The notes under the pieces are model-generated. The model searched no databases. It was not told the origin of the DNA and was given only the letters and a program-made list of their open reading frames with translations. A stretch of DNA of 64,000 nucleotides from Aureococcus anophagefferens. Lineage: Eukaryota; Sar; Pelagophyceae; Pelagomonadales; Pelagomonadaceae. The position numbers and the translations under genes are program-made. Shown here one piece after another: positions 18,479 through 29,035 of the stretch. The stretch covers positions 831,168-895,167 of the forward strand of contig NW_008705561.1 in assembly GCF_000186865.1 (NCBI RefSeq), read 5' to 3'. Each line of letters starts with the position of its first letter. The stretch's first letter is position 1.

Positions 18479-20797
18479 TTACTCGATCCTAGGCCGCTTC
18501 AGACGCGCGCGGAGGTGCGCGTCGCACTCAAAATTGAAACGCGCCATGCGCTTCTCGTGCTCCTCCAGCATGGCCGCGCCGCGGGCGTCCAGCTCCTCCT
18601 CGTGGCGGGCCATGCGGCGGGCCTCCTCGGCGCGGCGGCGCAGAGACGCCTCGAAATCCGCCGTGACCCCGAGGTCGACCCACCGGCCCGCGCGCGTCGT
18701 CGCGAAAAGCGCCGGAGGCTCGAGGTCGACCCAGTCGACGAAGGCCCCCGCGATGGCCAGCGTCTCGTCCTCCGCGGCGCAATGCAACGTGGCCTCGTCC
18801 GCGGACGCCGGCAGCGGCAGGCTGAGGAACCAGCACACGGCCTCCGCGCGGCGGGCCTCCTCCGCGAGACGGGCCTCCTCCGCGAGACGGGCCTCCTCGG
18901 CGAGACGGGCCTCCTCCGCGAGACGGGCCTCCTCGGCGCGGCGGGCCTCCTCGGCGCGGCGGGCCTCCTCGGCGCGGCGGGCCTCCTCCGCGAGACGGGC
19001 CTCCTCGGCGCGGCGGGCCTCCTCGGCGCGGCGGGCCTCCTCCGCGAGACGGGCCTCCTTGAGGGCGCGTAGGACGGCACCGTCGTCGGGTGGAACGACG
19101 GGTGCAGCGTCCTCGTCGAGGATAAGCGCCAGCCCCCCCTCGCGTCGCCAGACCGCCGGCGCGTCTCCGAGGACGGCCGCGATGGTCGCCTGGCGCGTCT
19201 CCTTGACGAGGCGGCCCGCGAAGTCGTAGATCCCGACCCACTCGAGCGGCACGCAGCCCTTCTCCTTTTTCTCGAAGACGACGCCGGGCCGCTTCTCCTT
19301 CGCGTCCGCCGCCGCCGTGGCGATGACCGTGACGCGCGTCGCCGCGACGCGGGGGTCGAAGACGCGCTTCGGCGAGGCGTTCGTGACCTCGACGAAGTCC
19401 TCGAAAAGCGTCTTGCAAAGGCGTCCACGCAACAGATGAGAGAACAAAACGGGATCAACCTGTCTGCGCGTGAAGTACAACGCGCTGAGATCGCCCGCGG
19501 ACAGGAACTGGCCCGCGTCGCACAACTCGGGAAACGGAACCTTGAGCGCCATGGCGAAGGGGAGCATCACCAAGCGAGCGACAGACAAAGGCTTGAAGCT
19601 CACCACGCAGGACACCTGGCCACACGCGCCAATCGTGTGGGTCGGCAGCGGCCAGGGCGGCAATTTGGGCGTCGGGGACCCGGCCACGGCCGCGGGCGCG
19701 ACGGCGCCCGCGAGGGCCGCCTCGCCCGCCAAAACGTTCGCCTCGATGGCCTTCCAGCGAGGCTGGCTCAGGCCGGGCCCGCGGGTCGGCGGCGGAGGGC
19801 AAGCGCCCTTGACCTGGGCCAACGCGGCGACGAAAAGGTCGACGAGACACGGGCCGTGGTAGGGCGTCCCGCTCTTCACCGCGGCCAAGACGGCCGGGAT
19901 CAGGGCGGTGATGTCGACGTCCCACTTGAAGATCGTGCCGAGGTTGGGCCAGCCCATGCCCCCCCGCGACCAGCGCTGGTGGAACATCTTACCGGTCGCG
20001 ACCGCGACCGTGGCGCCGTTCGGAAGCGGGAGTGTCACGTCGCGGAAGCCCGCGTTCTGGCCGATCAACTCCGTCGCGAAGAACGTCGCGCAGTTCGCCG
20101 GCGTCTCGATGAGGATCTCGAAGATTTCGTTCTTCCCGGCGACGTCGAAGATGACGACCTTGGTGACCTTCTTGACGTCGCCCGCCGTCAGGAAGCGGCC
20201 GAACCACTTCACAAACAGCGCCCGCACGTCGATGTGCCGGTCCGGGTGCAACGCGGAGAGAATGGCCCTGTAGCCGTCGATCGTCTCCCGCCCGGTGACG
20301 ATATTACGCGCGAGAAACGCCGCCTTTAGCGCGCGCACGAAGGCCGGGAAGAGCCCCGTCCCGGAGCTCGCGAAGTCCCGCATCGACCGCGCGTGCTGGC
20401 TCGGCACCGCGCCGCCGGCGCGCGGGTCGTTGTCGTCGACGCGGCACACGCAGTGGCCGCAGCCGTTCTTCCCGAAACTCGTCGGCAGGGCCGCCGGGCA
20501 GCCGACGCCGCCCGCGCAGACGTTGGCGAACGTGTCCTGGTCGACGCCCGCGGCCTCGAGGTCGAAGACCAAGGCGCCCAGTCTCAGCCAGGGATTCAGC
20601 CGCAAAAACTCCTGTACGAACAACGAATTCGGTCCCTCGAATGGCCCAGTCGTTCCTCGACGGATATATACGTCCGGCCAGCGGCAGCCCGGCGGCAGGG
20701 TCCGCAAGTCCGGCGGGAGCTGGCTATTGGATTGGCCGTACAAGAAAACGTCCAGCACGCGCCGAAGCTGGTCGAGGTTGTCGAAAGTCGCAGCCAT
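18479..20797 (-). CDS. large protein of unknown function with Glu/Ala/Arg coiled-coil repeat
   Basis: A single 772-residue frame with clean start (ATG 20797) and stop. Residues 1-560 are a globular region of ordinary composition with a Cys cluster (CAGGVGCPAALP ... CGHCVCRVDD) and no family I recognise. Residues about 580-655 are a repeated 6-residue unit (EEARLA/EEARRA), forming a long charged helix. A compact C-terminal domain follows and then a second coiled coil (RRRAEEARRMARHEEELDA). The stop lies 25 bp from the FKBP stop (convergent). Confidence 0.7.
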   Translation of the reverse strand: MAATFDNLDQLRRVLDVFLYGQSNSQLPPDLRTLPPGCRWPDVYIRRGTTGPFEGPNSLFVQEFLRLNPWLRLGALVFDLEAAGVDQDTFANVCAGGVGCPAALPTSFGKNGCGHCVCRVDDNDPRAGGAVPSQHARSMRDFASSGTGLFPAFVRALKAAFLARNIVTGRETIDGYRAILSALHPDRHIDVRALFVKWFGRFLTAGDVKKVTKVVIFDVAGKNEIFEILIETPANCATFFATELIGQNAGFRDVTLPLPNGATVAVATGKMFHQRWSRGGMGWPNLGTIFKWDVDITALIPAVLAAVKSGTPYHGPCLVDLFVAALAQVKGACPPPPTRGPGLSQPRWKAIEANVLAGEAALAGAVAPAAVAGSPTPKLPPWPLPTHTIGACGQVSCVVSFKPLSVARLVMLPFAMALKVPFPELCDAGQFLSAGDLSALYFTRRQVDPVLFSHLLRGRLCKTLFEDFVEVTNASPKRVFDPRVAATRVTVIATAAADAKEKRPGVVFEKKEKGCVPLEWVGIYDFAGRLVKETRQATIAAVLGDAPAVWRREGGLALILDEDAAPVVPPDDGAVLRALKEARLAEEARRAEEARRAEEARLAEEARRAEEARRAEEARRAEEARLAEEARLAEEARLAEEARLAEEARRAEAVCWFLSLPLPASADEATLHCAAEDETLAIAGAFVDWVDLEPPALFATTRAGRWVDLGVTADFEASLRRRAEEARRMARHEEELDARGAAMLEEHEKRMARFNFECDAHLRARLKRPRIE
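18846..19062 (-). repeat. 18 bp tandem repeat, about 12 units, in coding sequence
   Basis: Units read GCCTCCTCCGCGAGACGG or GCCTCCTCGGCGCGGCGG on the + strand and encode the hexapeptides EEARLA and EEARRA. The two unit types are arranged in blocks, indicating repeated duplication rather than one expansion. Confidence 0.92.
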
Positions 20798-20862
20798 CGG
20801 GGACCTACCATTCGAGTTTACTAAGTAAATTTAAGAACGCGGGGGGAGAGGGGGGGGGAGAG

Positions 20863-22130
20863 CGTCGTCCGCCGCTTCGTCGTCAGCGCCGGCGGGTCCC
20901 TCGTCGACGCCGTCGTGGGCGGCCCGCGCCCGCGCGACGAATCCGCCCGTCCCCACGGCCGTACGAGATCCCGGCCGCGCGCCGCGCGCGCCGGCCGGAC
21001 CACGCCGTCGACAGCGAGCCGGCGACCGTCGTCCGCCGCTTCGTCGTCAGCGCCGGCGGGTCCCTCGTCGACGCCGTCGTGGGCGGCCCGCGCCCGCGCG
21101 ACGAATCCGCCCGTCCCCACGGCCGTACGAGATCCCGGCCGCGCGCCGCGCGCGCCGGCCGGACCACGCCGTCGACAGCGAGCCGGCGACCGTCGTCCGC
21201 CGCTTCGTCGTCAGCGCCGGCGGGTCCCTCGTCGACGCCGTCGTGGGCGGCCCGCGCCCGCGCGACGAATCCGCCCGTCCCCACGGCCGTACGAGATCCC
21301 GGCCGCGCGCCGCGCGCGCCGGCCGGACCACGCCGTCGACAGCGAGCCGGCGACCGTCGTCCGCCGCTTCGTCGTCAGCGCCGGCGGGTCCCTCGTCGAC
21401 GCCGTCGTGGGCGGCCCGCGCCCGCGCGACGAATCCGCCCGTCCCCACGGCCGTACGAGATCCCGGCCGCGCGCCGCGCGCGCCGGCCGGACCACGCCGT
21501 CGACAGCGAGCCGGCGACCGTCGTCCGCCGCTTCGTCGTCAGCGCCGGCGGGTCCCTCGTCGACGCCGTCGTGGGCGGCCCGCGCCCGCGCGACGAATCC
21601 GCCCGTCCCCACGGCCGTACGAGATCCCGGCCGCGCGCCGCGCGCGCCGGCCGGACCACGCCGTCGACAGCGAGCCGGCGACCGTCGTCCGCCGCTTCGT
21701 CGTCAGCGCCGGCGGGTCCCTCGTCGACGCCGTCGTGGGCGGCCCGCGCCCGCGCGACGAATCCGCCCGTCCCCACGGCCGTACGAGATCCCGGCCGCGC
21801 GCCGCGCGCGCCGGCCGGACCACGCCGTCGACAGCGAGCCGGCGACCGTCGTCCGCCGCTTCGTCGTCAGCGCCGGCGGGTCCCTCGTCGACGCCGTCGT
21901 GGGCGGCCCGCGCCCGCGCGACGAATCCGCCCGTCCCCACGGCCGTTCGAGATCCCGGCCGCGCGCCGCGCGCGCCGGACCACGCCGTCGACGGCGAGCC
22001 GTCGTCCGCCGCCGCCGCGACGCCGGCGGGTCCCTCGTCGACGCCGTGGCGGCCCGCGCCCGCGCGGCGAATCCGCCCGTCCCCGCAGCCGTTCGAGATC
22101 CCGGCCGATTCGCGCCGCTCGCCGCGCGCG
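20863..22130. repeat. 164 bp tandem array, seven near-identical units plus one diverged
   Basis: Units start at 20863, 21027, 21191, 21355, 21519, 21683 and 21847, exactly 164 bp apart and almost identical; an eighth, shortened and diverged unit begins near 22000. Because 164 is not a multiple of three the array opens long frames in several phases on both strands. These frames are artefacts. The array lies between the start of the large unknown gene and the phosphate transporter. Confidence 0.95.
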
Positions 22131-22581
22131 CCGCTGAAGTTGCAAAATTATCGACACTGAAGTTGTACCCGTTCGGCTCCGCGCTACCAGTAACCCGAAA
22201 CCTTCACCCAGGAAGAAGTAGGTATAACCTTTTACTATTATCGCCGAGACCAACGCACCGCCGCAGCAGCTTTATTGGGACTCAACTCAGTCACGTCACT
22301 CAAGGTCGCCTCTTCAGGCAACGATCAAGGCGAACCTCAGGATGTTTCGGGTATGGTAGCGTTTCAGCACCTGCGCGTCGAGGAGCACGGCCGGCGTCGC
22401 GATGCCTGGTCTTACGTTGTGGACGATCGCCAAGGGCAACATCGGCATTTCATCGGCTCTGACCGTCGATTCAAAGCTCGCATCTCCATCCGCGCTCTCG
22501 TCTTTTCTCGAGATGTTCTCCTTCCCATCGATGGCGCGCGGCTTTGGCGCCCTCCTCATCATCACCACGGTCTCGGAGATC
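22131..22581 (+). other. leader between satellite and phosphate-transporter gene
   Basis: Composition drops to moderate GC. Two upstream in-frame ATGs (22402, 22531) could extend the transporter N-terminus by up to 60 residues, but homologous proteins begin close to MADRSTFEEQ, so this is treated as promoter and 5' leader. Confidence 0.5.
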
Positions 22582-24298
22582 ATGGCGGACCGCTCCACTT
22601 TCGAGGAGCAAGACTTCACGGTGAGTTATCGCCATCCGACTCCTTATATCGCTCTTCAACGCCCGCCCCGAAACATAACCCCGCCCCCACCCACGAAACC
22701 CCTTGAAACACGTCGGACACCTTCTTCCATCGTAGTGGCTCATCGTCTGCGCGGGCTTCCTCGCGTTCGCCGCGGCGTTCGGCATCGGCGCGAACGACGT
22801 CGCCAACTCCTACGCGACGTCCGTCGGGTCCAAGGCCATCACGATCAAGCAGGCCGTCGTGCTCGCGGCGATCTTCGAGTTCCTCGGCGCGCTCCTCATG
22901 GGCTCGTCCGTGTCCAAGACGATGCGCAAGGGCATCGCCGACGTCGAGTGCTTCGACGACAACCCGGGCCTCCTCATCTACGGCATGACGTGCGTCATCC
23001 TCTCCGTCGCGATCTGGCTCCTCCTCGCGAGCTACCTCGAGATGCCCGTGTCGACGACGCACTCGTGCGTCGGCGGCATCATCGGCATGACGCTCATGGC
23101 CCGGGGGTCGCGGTGCATCATCTGGAACTACAACAAGAACGACCAGAAGGACCTGAAACCGCTGAGCTTCGACGACTTCCCCTGGCTCGACGGCGTCGCG
23201 GAGATCGCCGTGTCGTGGCTGTTGTCGCCGATCGCGTCGGGCCTCTGCGCGGCGGTGCTCTACGCGCTCACCAAGTACGTCATCCTCGAGGGCCCGAACC
23301 CCTACCTCTTCGCCAAGGTCGCCTTCCCCGTCGTCGTCTTCATCACCGTGGCCATCAACACGTGCTTCATCATCATCAAGGGCACGAAGGGCCAGCCGAA
23401 GCGCTTCGAGACGCAGCGCCTCGTGCGCGAGGCCGAGGACGGCAACCTGCTGCCGGCCATCGAGGTCGGCTGCTACGTGGGCCTCGGCGCCGCGGGGCTC
23501 GCCGCGATCCTCGGCGTGCCGCTCGCGCGGTCCATCGACCGCGGCGAGGGCATCGCGGACTTCACGGTGCGGGACGCCGCGCCCGCGGACCCCGAGGCGG
23601 CGGCGGCCCCCGCGCCCGGCGAGTCGTCGGCGTCGGCCTTCGACAAGATGAAGGGCTACATCGGCGCCCAGGTCACCAAGGACACGCACCGCGACGTCCA
23701 GCGCGTCGAGAAGGTCGCGTCGATCCACAAGAACGCGAAGCTCCACGACGCCAAGGCCGAGTCCTTCTTCCGCTTCGTCCAGGTCTTCACGGCCATCGTC
23801 GCGTCCTTCTCCCACGGCGCGAACGACGTCGCGAACGCCATGGGCCCCTTCTCCGCGGCGTACGTCGCGTACAAGAAGGGCAAGGTCGTCCCCAAGCACG
23901 AGATGGACCCGGACACGATGATGTGGATCCTCGCCCTCGGCGGCGCGGGCATCGTCGTGGGCCTCGCGACCTACGGCTACAAGATCATGAACGCGATGGG
24001 CGTCAAGATGATCGCGATCACGCCGTCCCGCGGCTACTGCATCGAGCTCGGCGCGGCGCTCGTCGTCATCTACGGCACGGCCCAGGGCTGGCCGCTGTCG
24101 ACGACGCACTGCCAGGTCGGCGCCATCGTCGCCGTGGGCCTCTTCGAGGGCACGGACGGCGTCAACCTCAAGCTCTTCGCGAAGACGTGCTTCGGCTGGA
24201 TCATCACGCTCGTCGTCGTCGGCTGCTCCACGGCCGTCCTCGTCGGGCCCTCGCCCGAGCCCCTCAAGAAGTACTACTGCGACGGCTTCACGGCCTGA
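22582..24298 (+). CDS. PiT-family inorganic phosphate transporter (sodium/phosphate)
   Basis: The exons 22582-22620 and 22736-24298 give 533 residues. The 115-nt intron has a classical GTGAGT donor and a CGTAG acceptor. Both PiT signatures are present: GIGANDVANSYATSVGSKA near the N-terminus and SHGANDVANAMGPFSA in the second half. The paired VSTTHS and LSTTHC helical hairpins of the family also appear. A hydrophilic loop of ~100 residues joins the two halves. Length and about ten to twelve helices fit yeast Pho89 and mammalian SLC20 proteins. Likely plasma-membrane phosphate uptake. Confidence 0.95.
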
Positions 24299-24540
24299 GC
24301 CGAGCCCCGCCGCGCCGCCGCGAGTCGCGTCTCCGAACCACGCGACTCCGAACGTCTCGAAGCTCCGGTCGACGCACCGGACTTCCCCGCTCCTCCCCGC
24401 CCCCGCCCGCGCCGCCGCGTTCTTCGGACGCGACCGCCCCGGCGAGGGTCCCCCCTAATTGCGCTCGTCTAGATGCTGCGTGCCGTCAAGGACGGCTGAT
24501 TGCGTCGTTGAAGCGCCGAACACGACGTTGTGACAGCGCC

Positions 24541-25195
24541 ATGGCAAAGCGCGACGGTGTGGCTGCCACACAAGAGCCTACGCCGAGCAAGCGGCGCCGC
24601 GACACGCCGCCGACGAAGCAAGTGGCGTCGCGACCGGCTCGCATCGTAAAGCTGTTGGTCGGCGGTCGCGAGCACGCTACCACGCGCTCGACGCTGAGCC
24701 TCGTCACGGGCTCGTTCCTCGACCGCTTGGTAAACCAGGAGGACGAGGGAGGCATGGCGGCGATGGACGACGGCCGGTTCTTCATCGACCGCGACGGCGA
24801 CATCTTCGGGCTCGTTCTGGATTATTTGCGAAGCGCGGGCGAGTCGGTTCCGCAGTTCGACCCGGAGACGCTCCGGCGGTTGCGCATCGACGCCGACGCG
24901 CGACGCCGCGTCTTTTTGGTACGCGCGCGCGCGCCCTCTCGCGCGCACTGAACCCACCTCCCGCGCGCAGTTCTACGGGCTCGAGGACCTCGCGCGGCAA
25001 TGCGACGAGAACCTCGCGGCGCTCGAGCGGGAGCGCGGCCGCGAGAAGGAGCCCGTCGTCGTGCGCGTGCTCCAGCAGTCGAACGCGGCGGCCGCCGAGG
25101 AGGAGACGGACGCGCCGCCGATGCCCCTGAAGCGGCGGCGCAGCGAGGCCGTCGAGGCGCTCGGCGAGGACGTCTTCGGCGCCGACGACTTCTGA
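24541..25195 (+). CDS. BTB/POZ (KCTD/T1-type) domain protein, two exons
   Basis: The exons 24541-24918 and 24971-25195 are joined through a 52-nt intron (donor GTACGC, acceptor GCGCAG) in phase 0; product 200 residues. After a basic lead (PSKRRRDTPPTK) the T1-type BTB fold is clear: IVKLLVGGREHATTRSTLS, DGRFFIDRDGDIFGLVLDYLRSAG and, across the splice, DARRRVFLFYGLEDLA. The C-terminal ~60 residues are acidic/basic and unstructured. Family members are usually adaptors of cullin-3 ligases or tetramerisation modules. Confidence 0.85.
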
Positions 25196-25273
25196 GGACG
25201 CGCGCGGCGACTTTTGACCGACGTAGTGGGCAGGACGCGCATCCGTTAAAGCGCGCGTCAGCCCGCGGACCCC

Positions 25274-26401
25274 CTAGTTGGCCGCGGTGCCCGGCCGCTC
25301 GAGCTCCCACTCGTCCGCGCCGATGATGTCGAGCACGCGGATCGTCGCGTCGCCGCCGCCGACGGCGAGGCGCTTGCCGTCGGGCGAAAAGTCGAGGGTG
25401 AAGACGCCGCGCTCGAGGCCCGCGACCGTGCCGACCATGGCGTAGTTCGCGTGGCAGTCGAAGACGCGTGCCTCGTTCGCGCCGGAGCCGCCCGCGGCGA
25501 TGAGCGGCTCCGTGCCGTTCTTGGGCGCCTTGGCGAACTGGGCCGCGTAGACCATGCAGGGCTCGCGCTGCTGGATGAGGGACGACGTCCAGGGCACGGT
25601 CTCCGCGAGCGTTCCCGTGCCGAAGTCCCAGAGCTGGAGCTGGTCCTCGGGCCGCCACGAGCCCGTGAGGATCTTCGACCCGTCCGCGCTCACGTCGATG
25701 GCGTCGCCGCAGAGGTGGGGGCCGTACAGGGACCGCACGGACGCGCCGGCGCGCGCGTCCCAGATCTGGACCGTGTTGTCCCAGCCGCCGCTGACCAGTA
25801 AATTCGGATCCGTCGGGTGGAACTTGCAGGAGAAGATGCGGTTGCTGTGGCCCGCGGAGGCCTTGATGCCGTAGCCGCTGCCGCCCTTGAGGGTCGCCTT
25901 GAGCTTGCGCGTGTCCTCGTCGTAGACGCGGATCGCGCAGTCCTTGCCGCCGCCGGCGAACTCGGCGCCCGACGGCGCGTAGTCGAGCGCGTAGATCTGG
26001 TTGTCCGCGCCCTCCTCGACGTGGCTGTGGAGGCACTTGCCCGACGTGACGTGCCAGTGCTCGACGACGCCCATGGCGTTGGCCGCCAGGAGCACGTTCT
26101 TCGTCCGCGACCCGTCGCCGGAGGGCCGGAACCGCAATATGGTGCTCGGCAGGCCCTCGGACGAGCCCGTCGACAGGGTCTGCGACACCGTGCCCGTCTT
26201 CGCGTTGAAGACGCGCACGGCGCCGTCGCCGCAGCCCGCGGCGATGTACTTGCCGTCGGGCGAGAAGCGCACGGAGAAGACCTCGGCGGCGAGGCCCGAG
26301 ATCGTGATGCTCGGCTTGAGCTTGCGCTTCGTCGTCGGCGCGGGGCCGGACAGGGCCGGGTCCGGCGCCAGCTGGGCCTCGACGTTGCCGAAGGTCGCCA
26401 T
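25274..26401 (-). CDS. WD40-repeat protein
   Basis: 375 residues, intronless, start at ATG 26401. At least six WD40-like blades are visible: FSVRFSPDGKYIAAGCGDGAVRVFN, YALDYAPSGAEFAGGGKDCAIRVYD, FSCKFHPTDPNLLVSGGWDNTVQIWD and, last, FTLDFSPDGKRLAVGGGDATIRVLD. No extra domain shows a specific pathway. Its start lies 301 bp from the divergent thylakoid protein gene. Confidence 0.9.
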   Translation of the reverse strand: MATFGNVEAQLAPDPALSGPAPTTKRKLKPSITISGLAAEVFSVRFSPDGKYIAAGCGDGAVRVFNAKTGTVSQTLSTGSSEGLPSTILRFRPSGDGSRTKNVLLAANAMGVVEHWHVTSGKCLHSHVEEGADNQIYALDYAPSGAEFAGGGKDCAIRVYDEDTRKLKATLKGGSGYGIKASAGHSNRIFSCKFHPTDPNLLVSGGWDNTVQIWDARAGASVRSLYGPHLCGDAIDVSADGSKILTGSWRPEDQLQLWDFGTGTLAETVPWTSSLIQQREPCMVYAAQFAKAPKNGTEPLIAAGGSGANEARVFDCHANYAMVGTVAGLERGVFTLDFSPDGKRLAVGGGDATIRVLDIIGADEWELERPGTAAN

Positions 26402-26702
26402 GGGTCTCCTGTCGTCGAGGACGAGCACCGAGGCGCCGGCTGCACCGACGAGATGGGCTGCCCCGAGAGCTTTGAACTCGGGCCACCTGTCGAGATGAGG
26501 TTGCTCGTGCGGCGACGGTGCTTCTCGGCTGACGCCCTGCTTGAAGCAGGCCAGCGCGAAGGACTCGTCGCCGTTCGAGCGTCAGGTCGGTTGCAGCGAC
26601 TCCCGTACGCAGCGCACCCATCGACATCGGCCGTCGCACGCCGCTCACCGGCATCGCACGGTGCAACACTGTTATCTCCGTCGCTCGCGTTGCAAACGAA
26701 CC
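26402..26702. other. divergent upstream region of WD40 and lumen-protein genes
   Basis: 301 bp between two opposite ATGs. No open frame of its own; a small inverted repeat (GCTTGAAGCAGG area, about 26530-26560) is present. Confidence 0.4.
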
Positions 26703-27386
26703 ATGGACTCGCTGCTGCTGCGCATCATCACACTGTCAATGGCGCTCATTGCCTTGCCTTTCATCGACGACGGCCTCGGCGTCGACGCGCTCCACGCGCA
26801 GCAAAGCCAAGCGACGGCGCTCGGCCGGCGCAGCGCGGGCCAGCGCATCGCGGCGGCCGTCGCGTCGCTGACGCCGTTCGCGGTCGTCGCGCGGCCCGAG
26901 GGCGTGAACAAGCCCGAGCTCCTGCCGACGACCCTCGTCGACGGCCGGCGGCCCAACGTCATCGACGTCAAGGTCAATTTTCTCACCAAGGGCGAGCAGA
27001 AGCGCCTCGACGTCCTCGCGGCGAAGACCGAGAAGGCGTCGGGCTTCAAGATCCGCGTGCTCTGCCAGTCCTACCCGGAGACGCCGGGCCTCGCCATCAA
27101 GGACTACTGGAAGGTCGACGACAAGACCGTCGTGCTCATCGCCGACAAGGGCCTCAAGGGCACGTCGAACATCCTCAACTTCAACGTCGGCGACGGCCTC
27201 GCGGACGTGCTGCCGACGCCGTTCTGGACGCGGCTCCAGGGCCGCTTCGGCACCTCCCGCTACTGGCGCGACAAGGGCGAGGACGTCGCCATCACCAACG
27301 CCGTCGAGGCCATCGCCTACTGCCTCCAGCAGGAGGACGGCTGCACGGACCCTCCGAGCCGGGACCTCATCGACGCGAAGCTGTAG
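26703..27386 (+). CDS. thylakoid-lumen TPM-domain protein (Psb32/TLP18.3 family, At5g52970-like)
   Basis: 227 residues. A bipartite leader (hydrophobic MALIALPFIDD, then a second hydrophobic stretch RIAAAVASLTPFAVVA) precedes VNKPELLP, the mature start seen in the Arabidopsis 15.0 kDa lumen protein. The TPM fold follows: LDVLAAKTEKASGFKIRVLC, TPGLAIKDYWKVDD, VLIADKGL and NILNFNVGDGL, then FWTRLQGRFGTSRYW. Family members support photosystem II repair or assembly. It is predicted to act in the thylakoid lumen. Confidence 0.88.
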   Translation: MDSLLLRIITLSMALIALPFIDDGLGVDALHAQQSQATALGRRSAGQRIAAAVASLTPFAVVARPEGVNKPELLPTTLVDGRRPNVIDVKVNFLTKGEQKRLDVLAAKTEKASGFKIRVLCQSYPETPGLAIKDYWKVDDKTVVLIADKGLKGTSNILNFNVGDGLADVLPTPFWTRLQGRFGTSRYWRDKGEDVAITNAVEAIAYCLQQEDGCTDPPSRDLIDAKL

Positions 27387-27476
27387 TAAGACCTTCGCGG
27401 CGCGCCGCTCGTGCGGGGGCTGTGCGCGACGAGGGGAAGTTGCGGCCTAGAGTCCGCCGGGGAAGTTAGGACCGTC

Positions 27477-29035
27477 CTAGACGCCCGTCGGCGAGAACGT
27501 CTTGTTCGCGAGGGCCCGCGGGCAGTACGTCGACCCGGACCACTTCGGCTCGTCCTCGAGCGCGCCCGCGCACTCCGTCGTCGCGACGCGGTCGACGGCG
27601 ATCCGCGCGATCCAGTCGATGAGCGTGCGGCCGCCGCCGCCGCCCTTGGGGCCCGTGCCGTCGGCCTCGTAGACGAGGCCGTCCTCCGTGAACGTGTGCA
27701 TGTCGCCGTCGACGGCGTAGTGGACGACGTTCGGGAGCGCGTCGAGGCCCAGGAGGATCTCGTTCGCGCGCTCGTAGAACTTGCTATCCGAGAGGAGGAA
27801 GGGCCTGCGCGGGGTTTCGCGCGTCGCGCGGAGAAAGACGAGGAAGACGCGCACCCGGGGCAGGACAAGAGAGCGAAATTCCCAACTTCAAAGGCTGCTC
27901 TCTCGGCCGTTTTCCACTCGTTTCGGCTGATTTTTGGACGAGCGATCATCTCTTGGAACGGTCTCGAAGCGTGGATGCTTGTTTTTGGAACGCGCGCGCG
28001 CGGAACACTCACATTGAAGCGACGTTGAATCACTCTTGTCTTGCCCAGCGCGCACCAGGATTTGAAGCTCAGCGCGATGGACTCGAAGAAGCCCTTCTGG
28101 ACCGCGTCGGCCTTGCTCTGGATGAAAGCGAAGGGCGCGTCGGCGTGCCTCGTCGCCGTCGCCGCGAGCACCTTCTGGATCGTCAGGTTGCCCGCCGCGC
28201 ACGCGCGGTCGAGGCCGAGCGCCGCGAGCGACGTCGCCAGAGGCCCCGTGCACATGGGCCAGACCTCGGAGAGCACGTTTCCCTGGCAGCCGTCGGGGAA
28301 GACGCCCAGGTAGGAATCCAGGAGCGCCGTCTTCCGCGCCGCCGGGAACATGTCGAAGATCGCGTTGCCCCAGGCCTGCGCCGCGAGGGACCCCGCGGAG
28401 TCGCCGCCGATCACCAAATCGGAAAGCGCGCCGACCTGCCCGCGGAGCCAGGCGAAGGTGGCGTCCGCGTTCTGCTGGCCGCTTTGGACGGCCCTGTCGC
28501 CGTCCGCCGTCGTCCAGCCGTGGTCCGCGGCGTCCGCGGCGAACGCGTCGCCGGAGCAGTAGAGCAGCTGCACGACGGTGTGGTTGACGTAGGGATTCTT
28601 CGCGTTCGCGCGGTCGAGGAGGCCCGTCATGTAGGACGGGTAGGCGTCCTCGACGCACATGGAGCGCTTCGTCGACGCGGCGTCCCAGCACGCGCCGCCG
28701 CCCTGGAAGAAGACGAGGAGCTTGTCGCCGTCGCCGGGGATGACCTGGAACCCGTAGGCCGTCTTCTCGGAGATGCAGCGCGTGTCGCCGCCGGGGTAGA
28801 CGACCGTCGATTCGTCGCGCGGCATCTTCGCGATGGAGCACTCCGACCTTTGCAGGTCGCAGGTCTTGTAGCCGCCCTCCTCCATGCGCGGGCGGGGCTC
28901 GAAGCGGAAGATGCGCGGCGCCTGCACCGTCGTCGTCTCGGTGACGGTGGTGGTCCTCGTTCTCGTGACCGTCGTCGTCGCGGTCGCGGCGGCGGCCAAT
29001 TGCAACAAAAGGAGGCTGCCAATGCGGAGATCCAT
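27477..29035 (-). CDS. secreted pectinacetylesterase/NOTUM-like carboxylesterase, intron contains an introner
   Basis: The exons 29035-28056 and 27804-27477 join TG|G in phase 2 to 435 residues. The N-terminus has a signal peptide followed by a Thr-rich stretch (TTTVTRTRTTTVTETTTV). The alpha/beta-hydrolase core shows the oxyanion strand LLVFFQGGGACWD, the nucleophile elbow VIGGDSAGSLAAQ and a late HTFTEDG with the probable catalytic His. Family enzymes remove acyl groups from polysaccharides or lipoproteins. The 251-nt intron (27805-28055) is a compound of an original ~50 nt intron and a 193 bp introner. The start is 109 bp from the divergent glycosyltransferase gene. Confidence 0.85.
27856..28048 (-). 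mobile_element. introner element copy 1, inserted at the donor of an older intron
   Basis: 193 bp. TSD GGTGCGCG (gene strand) at 28049-28056 and 27848-27855. Terminal inverted repeats GGGCAAGACAAGAG / CTCTTGTCCTGCCC. The downstream end reads CCCCG instead of CCCAG, so the element's own acceptor is lost. Splicing instead uses CGCGCAG ending at 27805, which would have been the acceptor of a pre-existing 50-nt intron (27854-27805, donor GTGCGC). In the gene's sense the core is in the reverse orientation (starts GTGATTCAACG). Confidence 0.93.

Noticed and set aside
20863..22130. Possible CRISPR array
   Set aside because: Units are contiguous 164 bp repeats without unique spacers, in a eukaryotic context.
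20915..22462. Long open frames over the satellite on both strands
   Set aside because: The period is not a multiple of three and the frames only reflect repetition without stops; no start context or conserved composition.
22402..22581. Upstream ATGs as the start of the phosphate transporter
   Set aside because: They would add up to 60 residues not expected in the family, and the frame there has leader-like composition; ATG 22582 fits PiT N-termini best.
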